From assembly GCA_024349245.1 (NCBI GenBank), contig JALDNG010000021.1, positions 622,501-686,500 of the forward strand: DNA of 64,000 nt, written 5' to 3'. The translations under genes and the position numbers were made by a program. This document shows, piece by piece, positions 62,801-63,347 of this stretch (position 1 is the stretch's first letter; the number at the start of each line of letters is the position of its first letter). The notes beneath the pieces were generated by a model, which made no database searches, had not been told where the DNA came from, and saw only the letters and a list, made by a program, of their open reading frames with translations. Source of the stretch: Neodontobutis hainanensis. Its lineage: Eukaryota > Chordata > Actinopteri > Gobiiformes > Odontobutidae.

Positions 62801-63347
62801 GAGTACCAGAGGATGTCTACATAAAAATAAATATCGTTTGAAAATTCTAAAAATATCTGGGAACGCAATCCATCTGCTTTGGGCCTTAGGACAGTGGCCA
62901 GTTACTCGCAGGGTTAACACTGAGAGACAGACACTGGCAGACAACATTCACTCGCACATTCATTCTTAACTTTGAGTGAAAGTTTAAGATTGAGGCGAGC
63001 GTCACAGGATTTTCAGATTTTTAGGGGGGCTTTCGACTTTGGGAAAGGCTGCTCTAGACTTTGTTAGGTTGAAAACATAAACACAACTTCTTATTTTAGA
63101 GCACGTGAATGCAACACTTGTGTAAATGGGAGTTAAATACGTTCCTAGTAATTTATTTCAAGGAGCACAATATTTAAATGATCTAAATGTAATTACTGTT
63201 GATTATTTTTGGTTTGACAGGTACGACTCCGGGGGCTGCTGGACGGTCAGGGACTGTCTGGTGGTTTACAGAAACACATCTCACGTTCGCTGTCAGTGTC
63301 AGAGACTGGGGACGATCGGAGTCCTGATGGACAGCTCACACAGAGAG
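6569..63347 (+). CDS. celsr3: celsr3, internal part of the gene: 23 exons, linker through GPS (partial at both ends)
   Basis: Flamingo-family adhesion GPCR of the plasma membrane. In vertebrates it acts in planar cell polarity, axon tract guidance and neuronal maturation through homophilic cadherin contacts and Frizzled/Vangl partners (family knowledge). Seen here: 23 exons with GT-AG borders whose phases all agree, giving 1288 complete codons. Domain order by residue from the first full codon: post-cadherin linker 1-116, EGF1-2 about 117-213, EGF3 about 214-262, LamG1 about 263-460, EGF4 about 463-504, LamG2 about 506-685, EGF5-6 about 686-764, two laminin EGFs 765-866, hormone-receptor motif about 866-925, GAIN/GPS about 932-1288. 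No frameshift or stop was found in any exon. CELSR3 is preferred over CELSR1/2 because the laminin-EGF, GAIN and GPS words match CELSR3. The N-terminal cadherins and the 7TM/tail are outside the window. The exons are much richer in GC than the introns. Confidence 0.95.
7408..7556. repeat. ATCGAT palindrome cluster
   Basis: Nine copies of the self-complementary hexamer ATCGAT in about 150 bp, mostly as GTATCGATAC separated by TTTGAAG-type spacers. Both strands read almost alike, so cruciform or hairpin folding is possible. No transposon ends were recognised. Confidence 0.8.
8086..8192 (+). repeat. 28-bp tandem repeat, about 4 copies
   Basis: Unit includes CACAGAGTCACACCGAATGT followed by AACACTCG. 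Three copies are near-identical and the last is diverged (ACAGCGAATGTAACGG). Confidence 0.85.
8275..8600 (+). repeat. Degenerate CTAAACC-type intronic repeat
   Basis: Words such as GACTAAACC, GGACTAAA and AACCAGGA recur at irregular spacing. The same words fill parts of 7566-7830, 31021-31340, 31880-32105, 59755-59990 and 61140-61770. Looks like a decayed minisatellite. Borders are approximate. Confidence 0.5.
8667..8955 (+). CDS. celsr3: celsr3 exon W2: EGF-like domains 1 and 2
   Basis: Acceptor TTTTATCACAG, donor ACAG|GTCAGC; phase 0 in, 1 nt of a split Gly codon out. Encodes VLPFDDNVCLREPCQNYMKC, the hallmark CELSR EGF1 start, then FRPIHPIAGLRCRC and GFTGDYCETEINLCYSNPC, and a second EGF with NGGVCSRREGGYTCIC. 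Cysteine spacing is complete. CYSNPC and RREGGYTC are closer to CELSR3 than to CELSR1/2. Confidence 0.97.
9231..10503 (+). repeat. 21-bp minisatellite (TTTTAGTTGGATTTGAACA core), array 1
   Basis: About 60 copies of a 21-bp unit with core TTTTAGATGGATTTGAACA or TTTTAGTTGGATTTGAACA joined by GG. Variants: T/A after TTAG, TTTG/TTAG, CAGG/GAGG, and 20-bp units lacking one T. Because 21 is a multiple of 3, it creates spurious open frames reading VLDGFEQ repeats. The same family recurs in other introns of this gene. Confidence 0.95.
10933..11633 (+). repeat. 11-bp minisatellite (GGTCTAAACC)
   Basis: About 64 copies of an 11-bp unit of the type GGTCTAAACCG, with CCA and CAAAACC variants. It grades directly into the 36-bp array that follows. 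It resembles no vertebrate telomere repeat. Confidence 0.95.
11634..12083 (+). repeat. 36-bp minisatellite with internal palindrome
   Basis: About 12 copies of a 36-bp unit containing CTAAACTGTTTAGTCTGG followed by ACCAGGTCTAAACCAGGT. Each unit holds the inverted repeat CTAAAC-TG-TTTAG and the near-palindrome CTGGACCAG. It appears to be the 11-bp unit with an inserted palindromic piece amplified as a higher-order repeat. The long open frame on the minus strand here is an artefact of the 36-bp period. Confidence 0.93.
13930..14600 (+). mobile_element. 5'-truncated non-LTR retrotransposon (LINE), 3' end
   Basis: An open frame at 13949-14365 reads like the C-terminal end of a fish LINE polymerase (VQQRLYFLRKMNSFNVS, FIESVLSFSIAAWFGSLSL, HPLRGEFELLPSGRRYRA). 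It ends at a stop followed by a 3' UTR and the 3' tail GGGACAATAAAGAAAACTTT, then a short TTTGAAC tandem repeat. The RT core and endonuclease are missing, so it is a dead 5'-truncated copy. The clade was not settled. Confidence 0.85.
15742..16735. mobile_element. hAT-like MITE containing a 21-bp minisatellite array
   Basis: Left end CTGTGGTGTCAAACACAAAG then GGCC; right end, read on the minus strand, GTCAAGGCCCGGGGGCC then AAATGCAGCCC. Both resemble the well-known vertebrate hAT end (GTGTCAAACTCAAGGCCCGG type). Between them lies the 21-bp array at 15825-16590 and, at about 16636-16672, a piece of the same unit in reverse orientation. Terminal repeats are decayed and no target duplication could be defined. 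Confidence 0.45.
15825..16590 (+). repeat. 21-bp minisatellite, array 2
   Basis: About 36 copies of the family seen at 9231-10503, here with ATGGCTTTGAACAGG, ATGGATTTAAACAGG and ATGTATTTGAACATG variants. A higher-order block of about 170 bp (containing GGATTTAATTGTATTTGAAA) is repeated within the array. Confidence 0.93.
18532..19330 (-). pseudogene. Tc1/mariner transposase relic
   Basis: The minus strand reads decayed Tc1 transposase: WSDETK-like sequence near 19220-19240, then MGRTWTFQHDKDPKHKS (usual form GRKWTFQQDNDPKHTS) near 18950-19020, then KEKVLDWSQSDLSVIETL (usual VLDWPSQSPDLNPIENL). Stops and frame breaks interrupt it. The flank at 18532-18720, with ACAGAAACTACCCAAATGAC, matches the inner end of this fish Tc1 group. 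The N-terminal half and one inverted repeat are missing, so it is inactive. Confidence 0.85.
19827..20098 (+). repeat. 44-bp minisatellite, about 6 copies
   Basis: Unit contains GACCAAGACCGAGTCAAG, ACCAAGACCGGC and TGAAGACCGAGACT. Copies are almost identical, suggesting recent expansion. Degenerate GACCGAGTCAAGACC words continue at 20180-20330. Confidence 0.93.
20651..21012 (+). mobile_element. tRNA-like SINE-type interspersed repeat
   Basis: Begins GTGGCAGAGTGGTTAGCACT then CCTGCCTCACAGCAAGAAGG (tRNA-like head), continues TTCTCTCCGGGTACTCCAGC and CTGGGATAGGCTCCAGGCAC, and ends with an A-rich run. This is a very common teleost repeat. The head is too diverged to be a working tRNA gene. A reversed fragment of the same family sits at 62871-62971. 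Confidence 0.8.
21337..21735 (+). other. Unrecognised 132-codon intronic ORF (possible pseudogene piece)
   Basis: Open for 132 codons with a mixed, non-repetitive composition (SVEEFLEEFRRTLKMMRLES near the end, stop at TAG). A T-rich run and CAG at about 21352-21362 resemble a splice acceptor. It matches no domain I know and is not part of celsr3, because no frame-compatible CELSR sequence is present. It could be an old retrocopy, a retroelement fragment or chance. Confidence 0.25.
22307..22529 (+). CDS. celsr3: celsr3 exon W3: EGF-like 3 and start of laminin G 1
   Basis: Acceptor TGTCTCTCCAG, donor TCTC|GTAAGT; 2 nt in, 2 nt of a Ser codon out. Encodes GERCELDRRQGRCVPGVCRN, a complete third EGF (GGTCRELSGGGFRCECPAGG), then RSFPPKSFVMFRGLRQRFHL, the conserved entry of LamG1. 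FVMFRGLRQRFHL with LSLS is closest to CELSR3. The exon begins GTGAGC directly after CAG, so the acceptor also resembles a donor. Confidence 0.96.
24071..24128. promoter_or_regulatory. Three RFX/X-box half-sites
   Basis: CTAGCAACC, TTAGCAACT and ATGGCAACCA lie within 58 bp. YRGCAAC is the half-site bound by RFX factors, which drive ciliary genes (established). Function here is inference only, since teleost repeats also carry such words. Confidence 0.25.
24504..24517 (+). promoter_or_regulatory. CTCF-like core motif
   Basis: CCACCAGAGGGCAG agrees closely with the vertebrate CTCF core consensus. Single site; binding is not shown by sequence alone. Confidence 0.35.
24810..25640 (+). repeat. 22/23-bp minisatellite (CCTCACTCACGAGGGTATAC)
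   Basis: About 36 copies of a 22- or 23-bp unit: CCTCACTCACGAGGGTATAC plus GT or CGC, alternating with a CCTCACTCACGGGGCTATAC variant. The unit is unusually GC- and CpG-rich for these introns. It is open in two + frames over about 300 codons only because the repeats lack stops, and should not be read as protein. Confidence 0.95.
27335..27450 (+). CDS. celsr3: celsr3 exon W4: laminin G 1, second part
   Basis: Acceptor GGTGTTTCCAG, donor ACTG|GTAACG; completes a Ser codon and ends with 1 nt of a Gly codon. Encodes FATLESSGLLFYNGRFNEKH then DFIALEIQDGQVVLKYSTG, the core beta strands of LamG1. LLFYNGR-NEKHDF is invariant in CELSR proteins. Confidence 0.96.
27451..27534 (+). other. 84-nt in-frame, stop-free mini-intron
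   Basis: GT...AG intron whose removal restores the conserved STG/ESS junction of LamG1. It is exactly 28 codons and open in the celsr3 frame, so retention would insert 28 residues into LamG1 and not truncate the protein. The acceptor CAG is followed at once by GTGAGT, a consensus donor. Confidence 0.8.
27535..27623 (+). CDS. celsr3: celsr3 exon W5: laminin G 1, third part
   Basis: Acceptor TGCCCTCAG, donor AACAAG|GTCAGT; 2 nt finish a Gly codon and it ends on a whole codon. Encodes ESSTQVSPFVPGGVSDGNWH then TVHIRYYNK, matching the VSP-VPGG-SDGxWHTV segment of CELSR LamG1. Confidence 0.96.
27624..29278 (+). other. Intron W5
   Basis: 1.65 kb, AT-rich. Apart from the 68-bp inverted-repeat element at 28745-28812 nothing recognisable is seen. 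Confidence 0.8.
28745..28812. mobile_element. Short MITE-like inverted repeat
   Basis: Ends ACTGGGGCCTCATTTTT and, on the other strand, ACTGGGGCCCTTCATTTTT, enclosing a second small palindrome (TTTTTAGAA/TTCTAAAAA). The ACTGGGGCCTCATTT end is common in fish MITEs. No autonomous partner in the window. Confidence 0.55.
29279..29436 (+). CDS. celsr3: celsr3 exon W6: laminin G 1, fourth part
   Basis: Acceptor TCTTGGTTTTAG, donor AAGAA|GTGAGA; phase 0 in, 2 nt of a Lys codon out. Encodes PRRSAIGEAQGPSDEKMAVV, SVDDCDTALSLRFGTQLGNY and TCAAQGKQTSSKK. The VDDCD, GNY-CAA and TSSKK words are CELSR-specific, with TSSKK as in CELSR3. Contains the sequon NYT. Confidence 0.95.
29437..30570 (+). other. Intron W6
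   Basis: 1.13 kb with no repeat or exon-like element that I can name. Confidence 0.75.
30571..30734 (+). CDS. celsr3: celsr3 exon W7: end of laminin G 1
   Basis: Acceptor TTGTCCTCTCAG, donor CCGG|GTCAGA; 1 nt completes Lys and 1 nt of a Gly codon remains. Encodes SLDLTGPLFLGGVPNVPDNF, a segment with FIGCMKELHIDNKPLDMAAF, and IANNGTVPG. SLDLTGPL-LGGVPN is a CELSR signature and FIGCM-LHID is CELSR3-like. The next intron is only 82 bp. Confidence 0.97.
30817..30942 (+). CDS. celsr3: celsr3 exon W8: EGF-like 4
   Basis: Acceptor TTTTGTTCAG, donor CACG|GTGAAG; 2 nt finish Gly, 1 nt of Val out. Encodes CSAKLSFCKSNPCQNGGTCS then VSWETFSCDCPLGFGGKDC, one complete six-cysteine EGF between the two LamG domains. 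Retention of the preceding 82-bp intron would hit a TGA soon after the donor. Confidence 0.97.
30943..31687 (+). other. Intron W8
   Basis: About 745 bp. 31021-31340 is made of degenerate CTAAACC/GGACTAA words like those of other introns; the rest is featureless. Confidence 0.75.
31688..31857 (+). CDS. celsr3: celsr3 exon W9: laminin G 2, first part
   Basis: Acceptor TTGCGCTGCAG, donor TTCCAG|GTCAGA; 2 nt in, whole codon out. Encodes VMPHPHRFLGHSALWWDLKN, TPWYLGLVFRTRARDGTLLQ and AQAGQYTSLVFQ. The M-HPH-F and PWYLGL-FRTRA words identify CELSR3 LamG2. Confidence 0.95.
31880..32105 (+). repeat. 11-bp CTAAACCAGG-type minisatellite, degenerate
   Basis: About 20 units of GGACTAAACCA / GGTCTAAACCA with CTTAACC and AAAGCA variants. 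Same word family as 10933-11633 but more decayed. It fills most of the 339-bp intron W9 between exons W9 and W10. Confidence 0.85.
32197..32382 (+). CDS. celsr3: celsr3 exon W10: laminin G 2, second part
   Basis: Acceptor GTGTCTGTCCAG, donor TATCAG|GTCAGA; 62 whole codons. Encodes VVSGQLVFSVTRGATRPVRL, RLDQVLVADGRWHDLQLELR and LRLDFGLYQ. LDQV-V-DGRWHDL-LEL is specific to CELSR3. The 48-bp satellite starts only about 7 nt after this donor. Confidence 0.94.
32389..35165 (+). repeat. 48-bp satellite array filling intron W10, about 58 copies
   Basis: Unit of 48 bp containing ACTGCAGGAATGTTTGATAT, TTACTCGGTAGGTTAGATG and TAGATTTAT. Copies are almost identical; the main variable sites are GAATG/GAGTG/GCATG, GATATTT/GAGATTT and TGTAG/TGCAG, and at least two copies replace CTCGGTAGG with CTACAGG. 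It occupies 2.78 of the 2.86 kb intron. Each unit carries a donor-like GGTAGGTTAG and an acceptor-like TTTATACTGCAG. Long minus-strand open frames here (16-residue period) are artefacts. Confidence 0.97.
35238..35348 (+). CDS. celsr3: celsr3 exon W11: laminin G 2, third part
   Basis: Acceptor CCTGTGGACTTCAG, donor ATCCAG|GTGAGA; 37 whole codons. Encodes GTVIVGNDIHGLKVKHLHVG then GVLGSGEVTNGIKGCIQ. The GLKVK-LHVGG and GCIQG words match CELSR3 LamG2. The acceptor lies 73 bp after the satellite ends. Confidence 0.95.
35584..35752 (+). CDS. celsr3: celsr3 exon W12: end of laminin G 2 and EGF-like 5
   Basis: Acceptor TTTACCTCCTTCAG, donor AGCAG|GTACAT; phase 0 in, 1 nt of Gly out. Encodes GVRLGVRPDSPPLPKPSRSV, then VESGCNVGNPCVSSPCPAHS and RCTDQWEKHSCVCEAG, the first half of a CELSR EGF. 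The PPLPKPSR linker is less conserved, as expected. Confidence 0.94.
35842..36125 (+). mobile_element. tRNA-derived SINE (V-SINE-like)
   Basis: tRNA-like head with B-box GGTTCGATTCC at 35877-35887, a core CCTTGGGCAAGACACTTAAC then CCACCTTGCCTCC, and a LINE-like 3' tail GTAAAGCGCTTTGAGCCTTG then AAAACGCGATATATAAA. This three-part structure is typical of fish V-SINEs. It inserted in sense orientation. Confidence 0.85.
37905..38440 (+). repeat. GGACCAGG/GGATCAGG minisatellite with higher-order structure
   Basis: Made of 6-bp-based words (GGTCCA, GGATCA, GGACCA, GGGTCT). A block of about 120 bp, from GGATCAGGACGAGGATCAGG through CCAGGGTCAGGACC, is repeated about four times. The + strand is G-rich and could form two-tetrad G-quadruplexes. 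Confidence 0.9.
39166..39225 (+). mobile_element. SINE head fragment
   Basis: GGTTGAGCGGTCGTCCTTTA then GCCGGAAAGTCGTGGTTTAA resembles the head of the SINE at 35842-36125 (GCAGTCGTCCTTCAACCGGA). Core and tail are lost. Confidence 0.5.
39290..39625 (+). mobile_element. LINE 3'-end fragment
   Basis: Starts CTTTTCGGACTCTGAGAACA and has CTTCTGCTCGAGCCCAAAGT, TTAAAAACCTTCTCTTTAGC and the tail TGTAAAGCACTTTGTCTTAC ending ATATAAATAAAATTGCC. The same segments are seen at 49600-50042 in the larger LINE copy, so this is a second, 5'-truncated member. Confidence 0.8.
39783..39924 (+). CDS. celsr3: celsr3 exon W13: EGF-like 5 end and EGF-like 6
   Basis: Acceptor TTTATCCTGTAG, donor CACAG|GTAACA; 2 nt in, 2 nt of an Arg codon out. 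Encodes GYYGRGCTDACHLNPCENDA then QCHRKPSSSHGYSCDCGDN and HYGQYCQH. This is the DAC-LNPC EGF of CELSR. Its donor CACAGGTAACACAC is identical to the units of the adjoining 2.5 kb array. Confidence 0.96.
39925..42450 (+). repeat. CACACAGGTAA minisatellite repeating the exon W13 donor
   Basis: About 150 or more units of the form (CA)n-CAGGTAA, 12 to 40 bp long, starting at the splice donor itself with no unique sequence between. The early part has short units (12-18 bp); the later part has longer CA runs and variants with GTAAGACACAAACACA. Each unit contains a CAG|GTAA donor-like site. Minus-strand open frames of about 850-900 codons (CVCVLPV type) arise only from the lack of stops. Confidence 0.97.
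42451..43776 (+). other. Rest of intron W13
   Basis: 1.3 kb. The only recognisable item is a trio of 21-bp minisatellite units at about 43314-43376 (TTTTAGTTGGATTTGAACAG); otherwise AT-rich without known elements. Confidence 0.7.
43777..43897 (+). CDS. celsr3: celsr3 exon W14: laminin-type EGF 1
   Basis: Acceptor TTCGTGAATGACAG, donor TGCAAG|GTACTA; 1 nt completes Arg and it ends on a whole codon. Encodes IEQQCPRGWWGSPNCGPCHC then DVNKGFDPDCNKTSGQCRCK. CPRGWWG-P-CGPC-C-V-KGFDP-CNKT is invariant across CELSR proteins. Sequon NKT present. Confidence 0.97.
44160..45058 (+). repeat. 21-bp minisatellite, array 3
   Basis: About 43 units of the TTAGTTGGATTTGAACAGG family, here with GTTTCAG, GTTTAAG and GGGTTTAG variants. 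Same family as 9231-10503. The right half is copied at 46970-47577. Confidence 0.93.
45690..46969 (+). mobile_element. LINE reverse-transcriptase relic, copy 1 (3' end lost)
   Basis: Reads RT motifs in broken frames: LVLLDLS/FDTVDHEIL near 45735-45785, TCGVPQGSILGPLLFNLYML at 45908-45967, YADDTQIYIS near 46444-46475, and VIDSDLNFQSHIK / RLYYCNGC downstream. Interrupted between the GVPQGS and YADD motifs by a ~430-bp insertion. Its 3' part is cut off at the duplication junction (46969). Inactive. Confidence 0.88.
45998..46432. mobile_element. Nested short element in LINE, copy 1
   Basis: Starts with ATTTACATTTAGTCATTTAG then CAGACGCTTTTATCCAAAGC, a word very common in teleost interspersed repeats. 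It is flanked by GGCATAT and AGCATAT, a likely 5-6 bp target duplication that closes the RT frame across the gap (...CGISYHNYADD...). Non-autonomous; class not settled. Confidence 0.7.
46970..47577 (+). repeat. 21-bp minisatellite, array 4 (inside duplication copy 2)
   Basis: About 29 units, rich in CAGTTGGATTTGAACACGTTT and GGGTTTAG variants. The internal order differs from array 3, so the array has rearranged since the duplication. Confidence 0.93.
48209..50042 (+). mobile_element. LINE relic, copy 2, with intact 3' end
   Basis: Same RT motifs as copy 1 (TCGVPQGSILGPLL at 48427 on, YADDTQ near 48967, RLDYCNGC near 49345). It continues through LHWLL-type C-terminal sequence, CTTCTGCTCGAGCCCAGAGT, the GGCCAGGTCTCTCTTGTAAA stretch and a tail TGTAAAGCACTTTGAGTTAC ending ATAGAAATAAAATTGCC. 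A deletion, the nested insertion and stops make it inactive. Confidence 0.88.
48517..48955. mobile_element. Nested short element in LINE, copy 2
   Basis: Same insertion as 45998-46432, at the same site of the LINE and with the same flanks, so it predates the segmental duplication. Confidence 0.7.
50087..50270 (+). CDS. celsr3: celsr3 exon W15: laminin-type EGF 2
   Basis: Acceptor CTCTCTCTCCGTAG, donor GAAG|GTCTGG; phase 0 in, 1 nt of Val out. Encodes EFHYRPRGSESCLPCDCYPI, then SRSCDPETGQCQCRPGVIGR and QCNSCDSPFAEVTNSGCE. FHYRPRGS-SCLPCDCYP and QCNSCDSPFAEVT are the CELSR3 forms. Confidence 0.97.
50271..50338 (+). other. 68-bp mini-intron W15
   Basis: Near the lower size limit for vertebrate introns; donor GTCTGG, acceptor CTTCTCTCTGCAG. 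Not a multiple of 3 and contains TAA in frame, so retention would truncate the protein. Confidence 0.9.
50339..50440 (+). CDS. celsr3: celsr3 exon W16: hormone-receptor motif, first half
   Basis: Acceptor CTTCTCTCTGCAG, donor GTCG|GTATGA; 2 nt finish Val, 1 nt of Gly out. Encodes VIYDCCPRTITSGIWWPRTK then FNLPAAVPCPKGSV. The GIWWP-T-F--PA-VPCPKG motif is the HRM start of adhesion GPCRs. Confidence 0.97.
50599..50693 (+). CDS. celsr3: celsr3 exon W17: hormone-receptor motif, second half
   Basis: Acceptor GGTGTTTCTTCAG, donor GCTGCT|GTGAGT; 2 nt in, whole codon out. Encodes GAAIRHCDVERGWLEPDLYN then CTSPPFVELNAA. GWLEPDL-NCTSP-F-EL is the CELSR3 form. Sequon NCT. Confidence 0.96.
50712..51640 (+). 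repeat. 21-bp minisatellite, array 5
   Basis: About 44 units filling almost all of intron W17 (1071 bp), starting about 18 nt after the donor. Variants here are TTTATTTGGATTTAAGCATG and TTAGATGGATTTGAACGGG. Same family as 9231-10503. Confidence 0.94.
51765..51974 (+). CDS. celsr3: celsr3 exon W18: GAIN domain, first part
   Basis: Acceptor TGTCTTTTCTGCAG, donor AGCGAG|GTACGG; 70 whole codons. Encodes LDSLERNETELNTIMEKKLA, a stretch with YGNDLQIAERLLSRLLTFET, and QQSGFGLTATQDAHFSE. GFGLTATQDAHF and the K-LA-LR-VT pattern match CELSR3. Sequon NET. Confidence 0.97.
52075..52505. mobile_element. MITE-like element with long terminal inverted repeats
   Basis: Arm 1 (about 52078-52215) and arm 2 (about 52377-52503) are inverted copies: CCAGAAAAGGTAGGTATAGT against ACTATACCTACCTTTTCCAG, CAAAAACACAACGACAATTC against GAATTGTCATTGTGTTTTTG, and CTCAAGATAT on both inner sides. 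Each arm is roughly 125-135 bp, leaving about 160 bp of middle. No transposase. Family not recognised. Confidence 0.75.
53709..54980 (+). repeat. 51-bp minisatellite, about 25 copies
   Basis: Unit of 51 bp containing GGGTTTAGTCCTGGTGCTAT, TCTGGGTTAGATCTGGATCT and GTGTTAGTCCC. Copies are nearly identical (CCAGGG, CCGTGT and GGTATT variants). Because 51 is a multiple of 3, both strands show ~450-codon open frames (DPDLTQNSTRTKPG on minus, VLFWVRSGSVLVP on plus) that are not genes. Confidence 0.96.
55796..56247 (+). repeat. 33-bp minisatellite, about 13-14 copies
   Basis: Unit of 33 bp with GTGACACTGCTCCATTCAGG then TGCAGGGTCGTTA; variants GTGTCG, GAGTCG and TTA/TCA. Each unit carries CAGGTGCAG. 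Three reading frames are open only because of the period. Confidence 0.95.
57271..57310 (+). repeat. 10-bp tandem repeat forming the acceptor upstream region
   Basis: Four perfect copies of CTGTGGTTCT, followed by CTGTCTCTCTCAG, the exon W19 acceptor. The repeat ends 13 nt before the AG, so it contributes to the pyrimidine-rich region. Confidence 0.9.
57324..57516 (+). CDS. celsr3: celsr3 exon W19: GAIN domain, second part
   Basis: Acceptor CTGTCTCTCTCAG, donor ATCG|GTCAGT; phase 0 in, 1 nt of Val out. Encodes NIVRGCSVLLGPSSAGLWRS, QLTELMEQYAQTLAQNMKLT and YLNPVALVAPNI. YA-TLA-NM-LTYLNP is the CELSR3 form of this GAIN helix. Confidence 0.96.
57654..57668 (-). promoter_or_regulatory. CTCF-like core motif, minus strand
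   Basis: ACAGCGCCCCCTGTC; the minus strand reads GACAGGGGGCGCTGT, close to the CTCF core. The word also occurs inside some fish repeats, so binding is uncertain. Confidence 0.3.
58130..58240 (+). repeat. Short dispersed CCAAT-box repeat, copy 3
   Basis: GTGTCGGCCAATGAGAGCGC then TCCTTTTTTCCGACC and GTGATTGGCCAAAC, followed by CATCCATTAAAATCC. Order and spacing match copy 2 (6205-6325). Confidence 0.55.
59755..59990. repeat. CTAAACC-type degenerate repeat with orientation switch
   Basis: Left of about 59893 the words read GGACTAAAC on the + strand; to the right they read GTTTAGTCC-like on the + strand. At the switch lies a hairpin: ACAAAACCAGGGC opposite GTCCTGGTTTTGT (59879-59911). Confidence 0.6.
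60035..60217 (+). CDS. celsr3: celsr3 exon W20: GAIN domain, third part
   Basis: Acceptor ATGTGTGTCTTCAG, donor GAAC|GTAAGA; 2 nt finish Val, 1 nt of Pro out. Encodes VMNLDRVDNNTHFKRRFPRY, HASLFRGQTVWDPYTHVLLP and a variable QQRHQTHSWKDRSDRE. PRYH-LFRGQ--WDP-THVLLP is diagnostic for CELSR3. Sequon NNT. Confidence 0.97.
60293..61088 (+). repeat. 21-bp minisatellite, array 6
   Basis: About 38 units of the TTTTAGTTGGATTTGAACA family, with TATATGG and AAAAGGGATTTGAACAGG variants. It begins about 75 bp after the exon W20 donor. Same family as 9231-10503. Confidence 0.94.
61372..61590 (+). repeat. 33-bp minisatellite, about 6 copies
   Basis: Unit of 33 bp containing GACTAAATCTGCACCAAACC then AAGACTAAACCAG. 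It is built from the CTAAACC word found throughout these introns. Flanks (61140-61370, 61590-61770) are degenerate forms. Confidence 0.92.
61807..61996 (+). CDS. celsr3: celsr3 exon W21: GAIN domain, fourth part
   Basis: Acceptor CTCTGTTGTTTCCAG, donor GTCAG|GTGAGG; 2 nt finish Pro, 2 nt of Arg out. Encodes a Pro/Thr/Ser-rich variable stretch (STPLNPGPAPVSATSTNQTT), then SVSPPEPPFSIVILLIYRSL and PPKYHTDRRGVR. The I-ILL-YR-LG--LP pattern is the conserved GAIN strand of CELSR3. The next intron is 99 bp with an immediate in-frame TGA. Confidence 0.95.
62096..62263 (+). CDS. celsr3: celsr3 exon W22: GAIN subdomain B, start of GPS
   Basis: Acceptor TTGTCGCTCCCGCAG, donor AGTCC|GTACGT; 1 nt completes Arg, 2 nt of Pro out. 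Encodes LPRHPVMNSPVVTVSVFNNH, QPIQLEFKLLETANRSKPLC and VQWNHSSP. NPVMNSPVV and LL-TANRSK-(I/L)CVQW are CELSR3 forms. The first GPS cysteine and the CVQW motif are here. The donor was placed at GTACGT because it joins in frame to W23. Confidence 0.95.
62264..63220 (+). other. Intron W22
   Basis: 957 bp, one third of it an hAT-type MITE (62742-63051). The rest is AT-rich with no recognised element. Confidence 0.85.
62742..63051. mobile_element. hAT-type MITE with 8-bp target duplication and nested SINE fragment
   Basis: Left end CATGGGTTCCCAAACTAGGG and right end (minus strand) CAGCCTTTCCCAAAGTCG. Flanked by ATCTAGAC and CTCTAGAC, a 7/8 match as expected for hAT 8-bp duplications. Inside, 62871-62971 is a reversed piece of the repeat at 20651-21012 (minus strand: CCCTGCGAGTAACTGGCCAC, TGTCC). 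Confidence 0.75.
63221..63347 (+). CDS. celsr3: celsr3 exon W23: GPS motif with degenerate cleavage site
   Basis: Acceptor TTTTTGGTTTGACAG, donor AGAGAG|GTCAGG; 1 nt completes Pro and it ends on a whole codon. Encodes YDSGGCWTVRDCLVVYRNTS then HVRCQCQRLGTIGVLMDSSH. GPS cysteines and the W are kept, but the autoproteolysis tripeptide His-Leu-Thr/Ser is replaced by RLGT, as in mammalian CELSR3 (RTGT). Cleavage is therefore unlikely. The following exon, which should start TM1, is outside the window. Confidence 0.96.

Noticed and set aside
6569..63347. Assignment as celsr1 or celsr2
   Set aside because: LamG1 has some CELSR1-like words (VSPFVPGGVSDG, IANNGTVPGC), but the laminin-EGF, GAIN and GPS exons match CELSR3 consistently, including the RLGT GPS.
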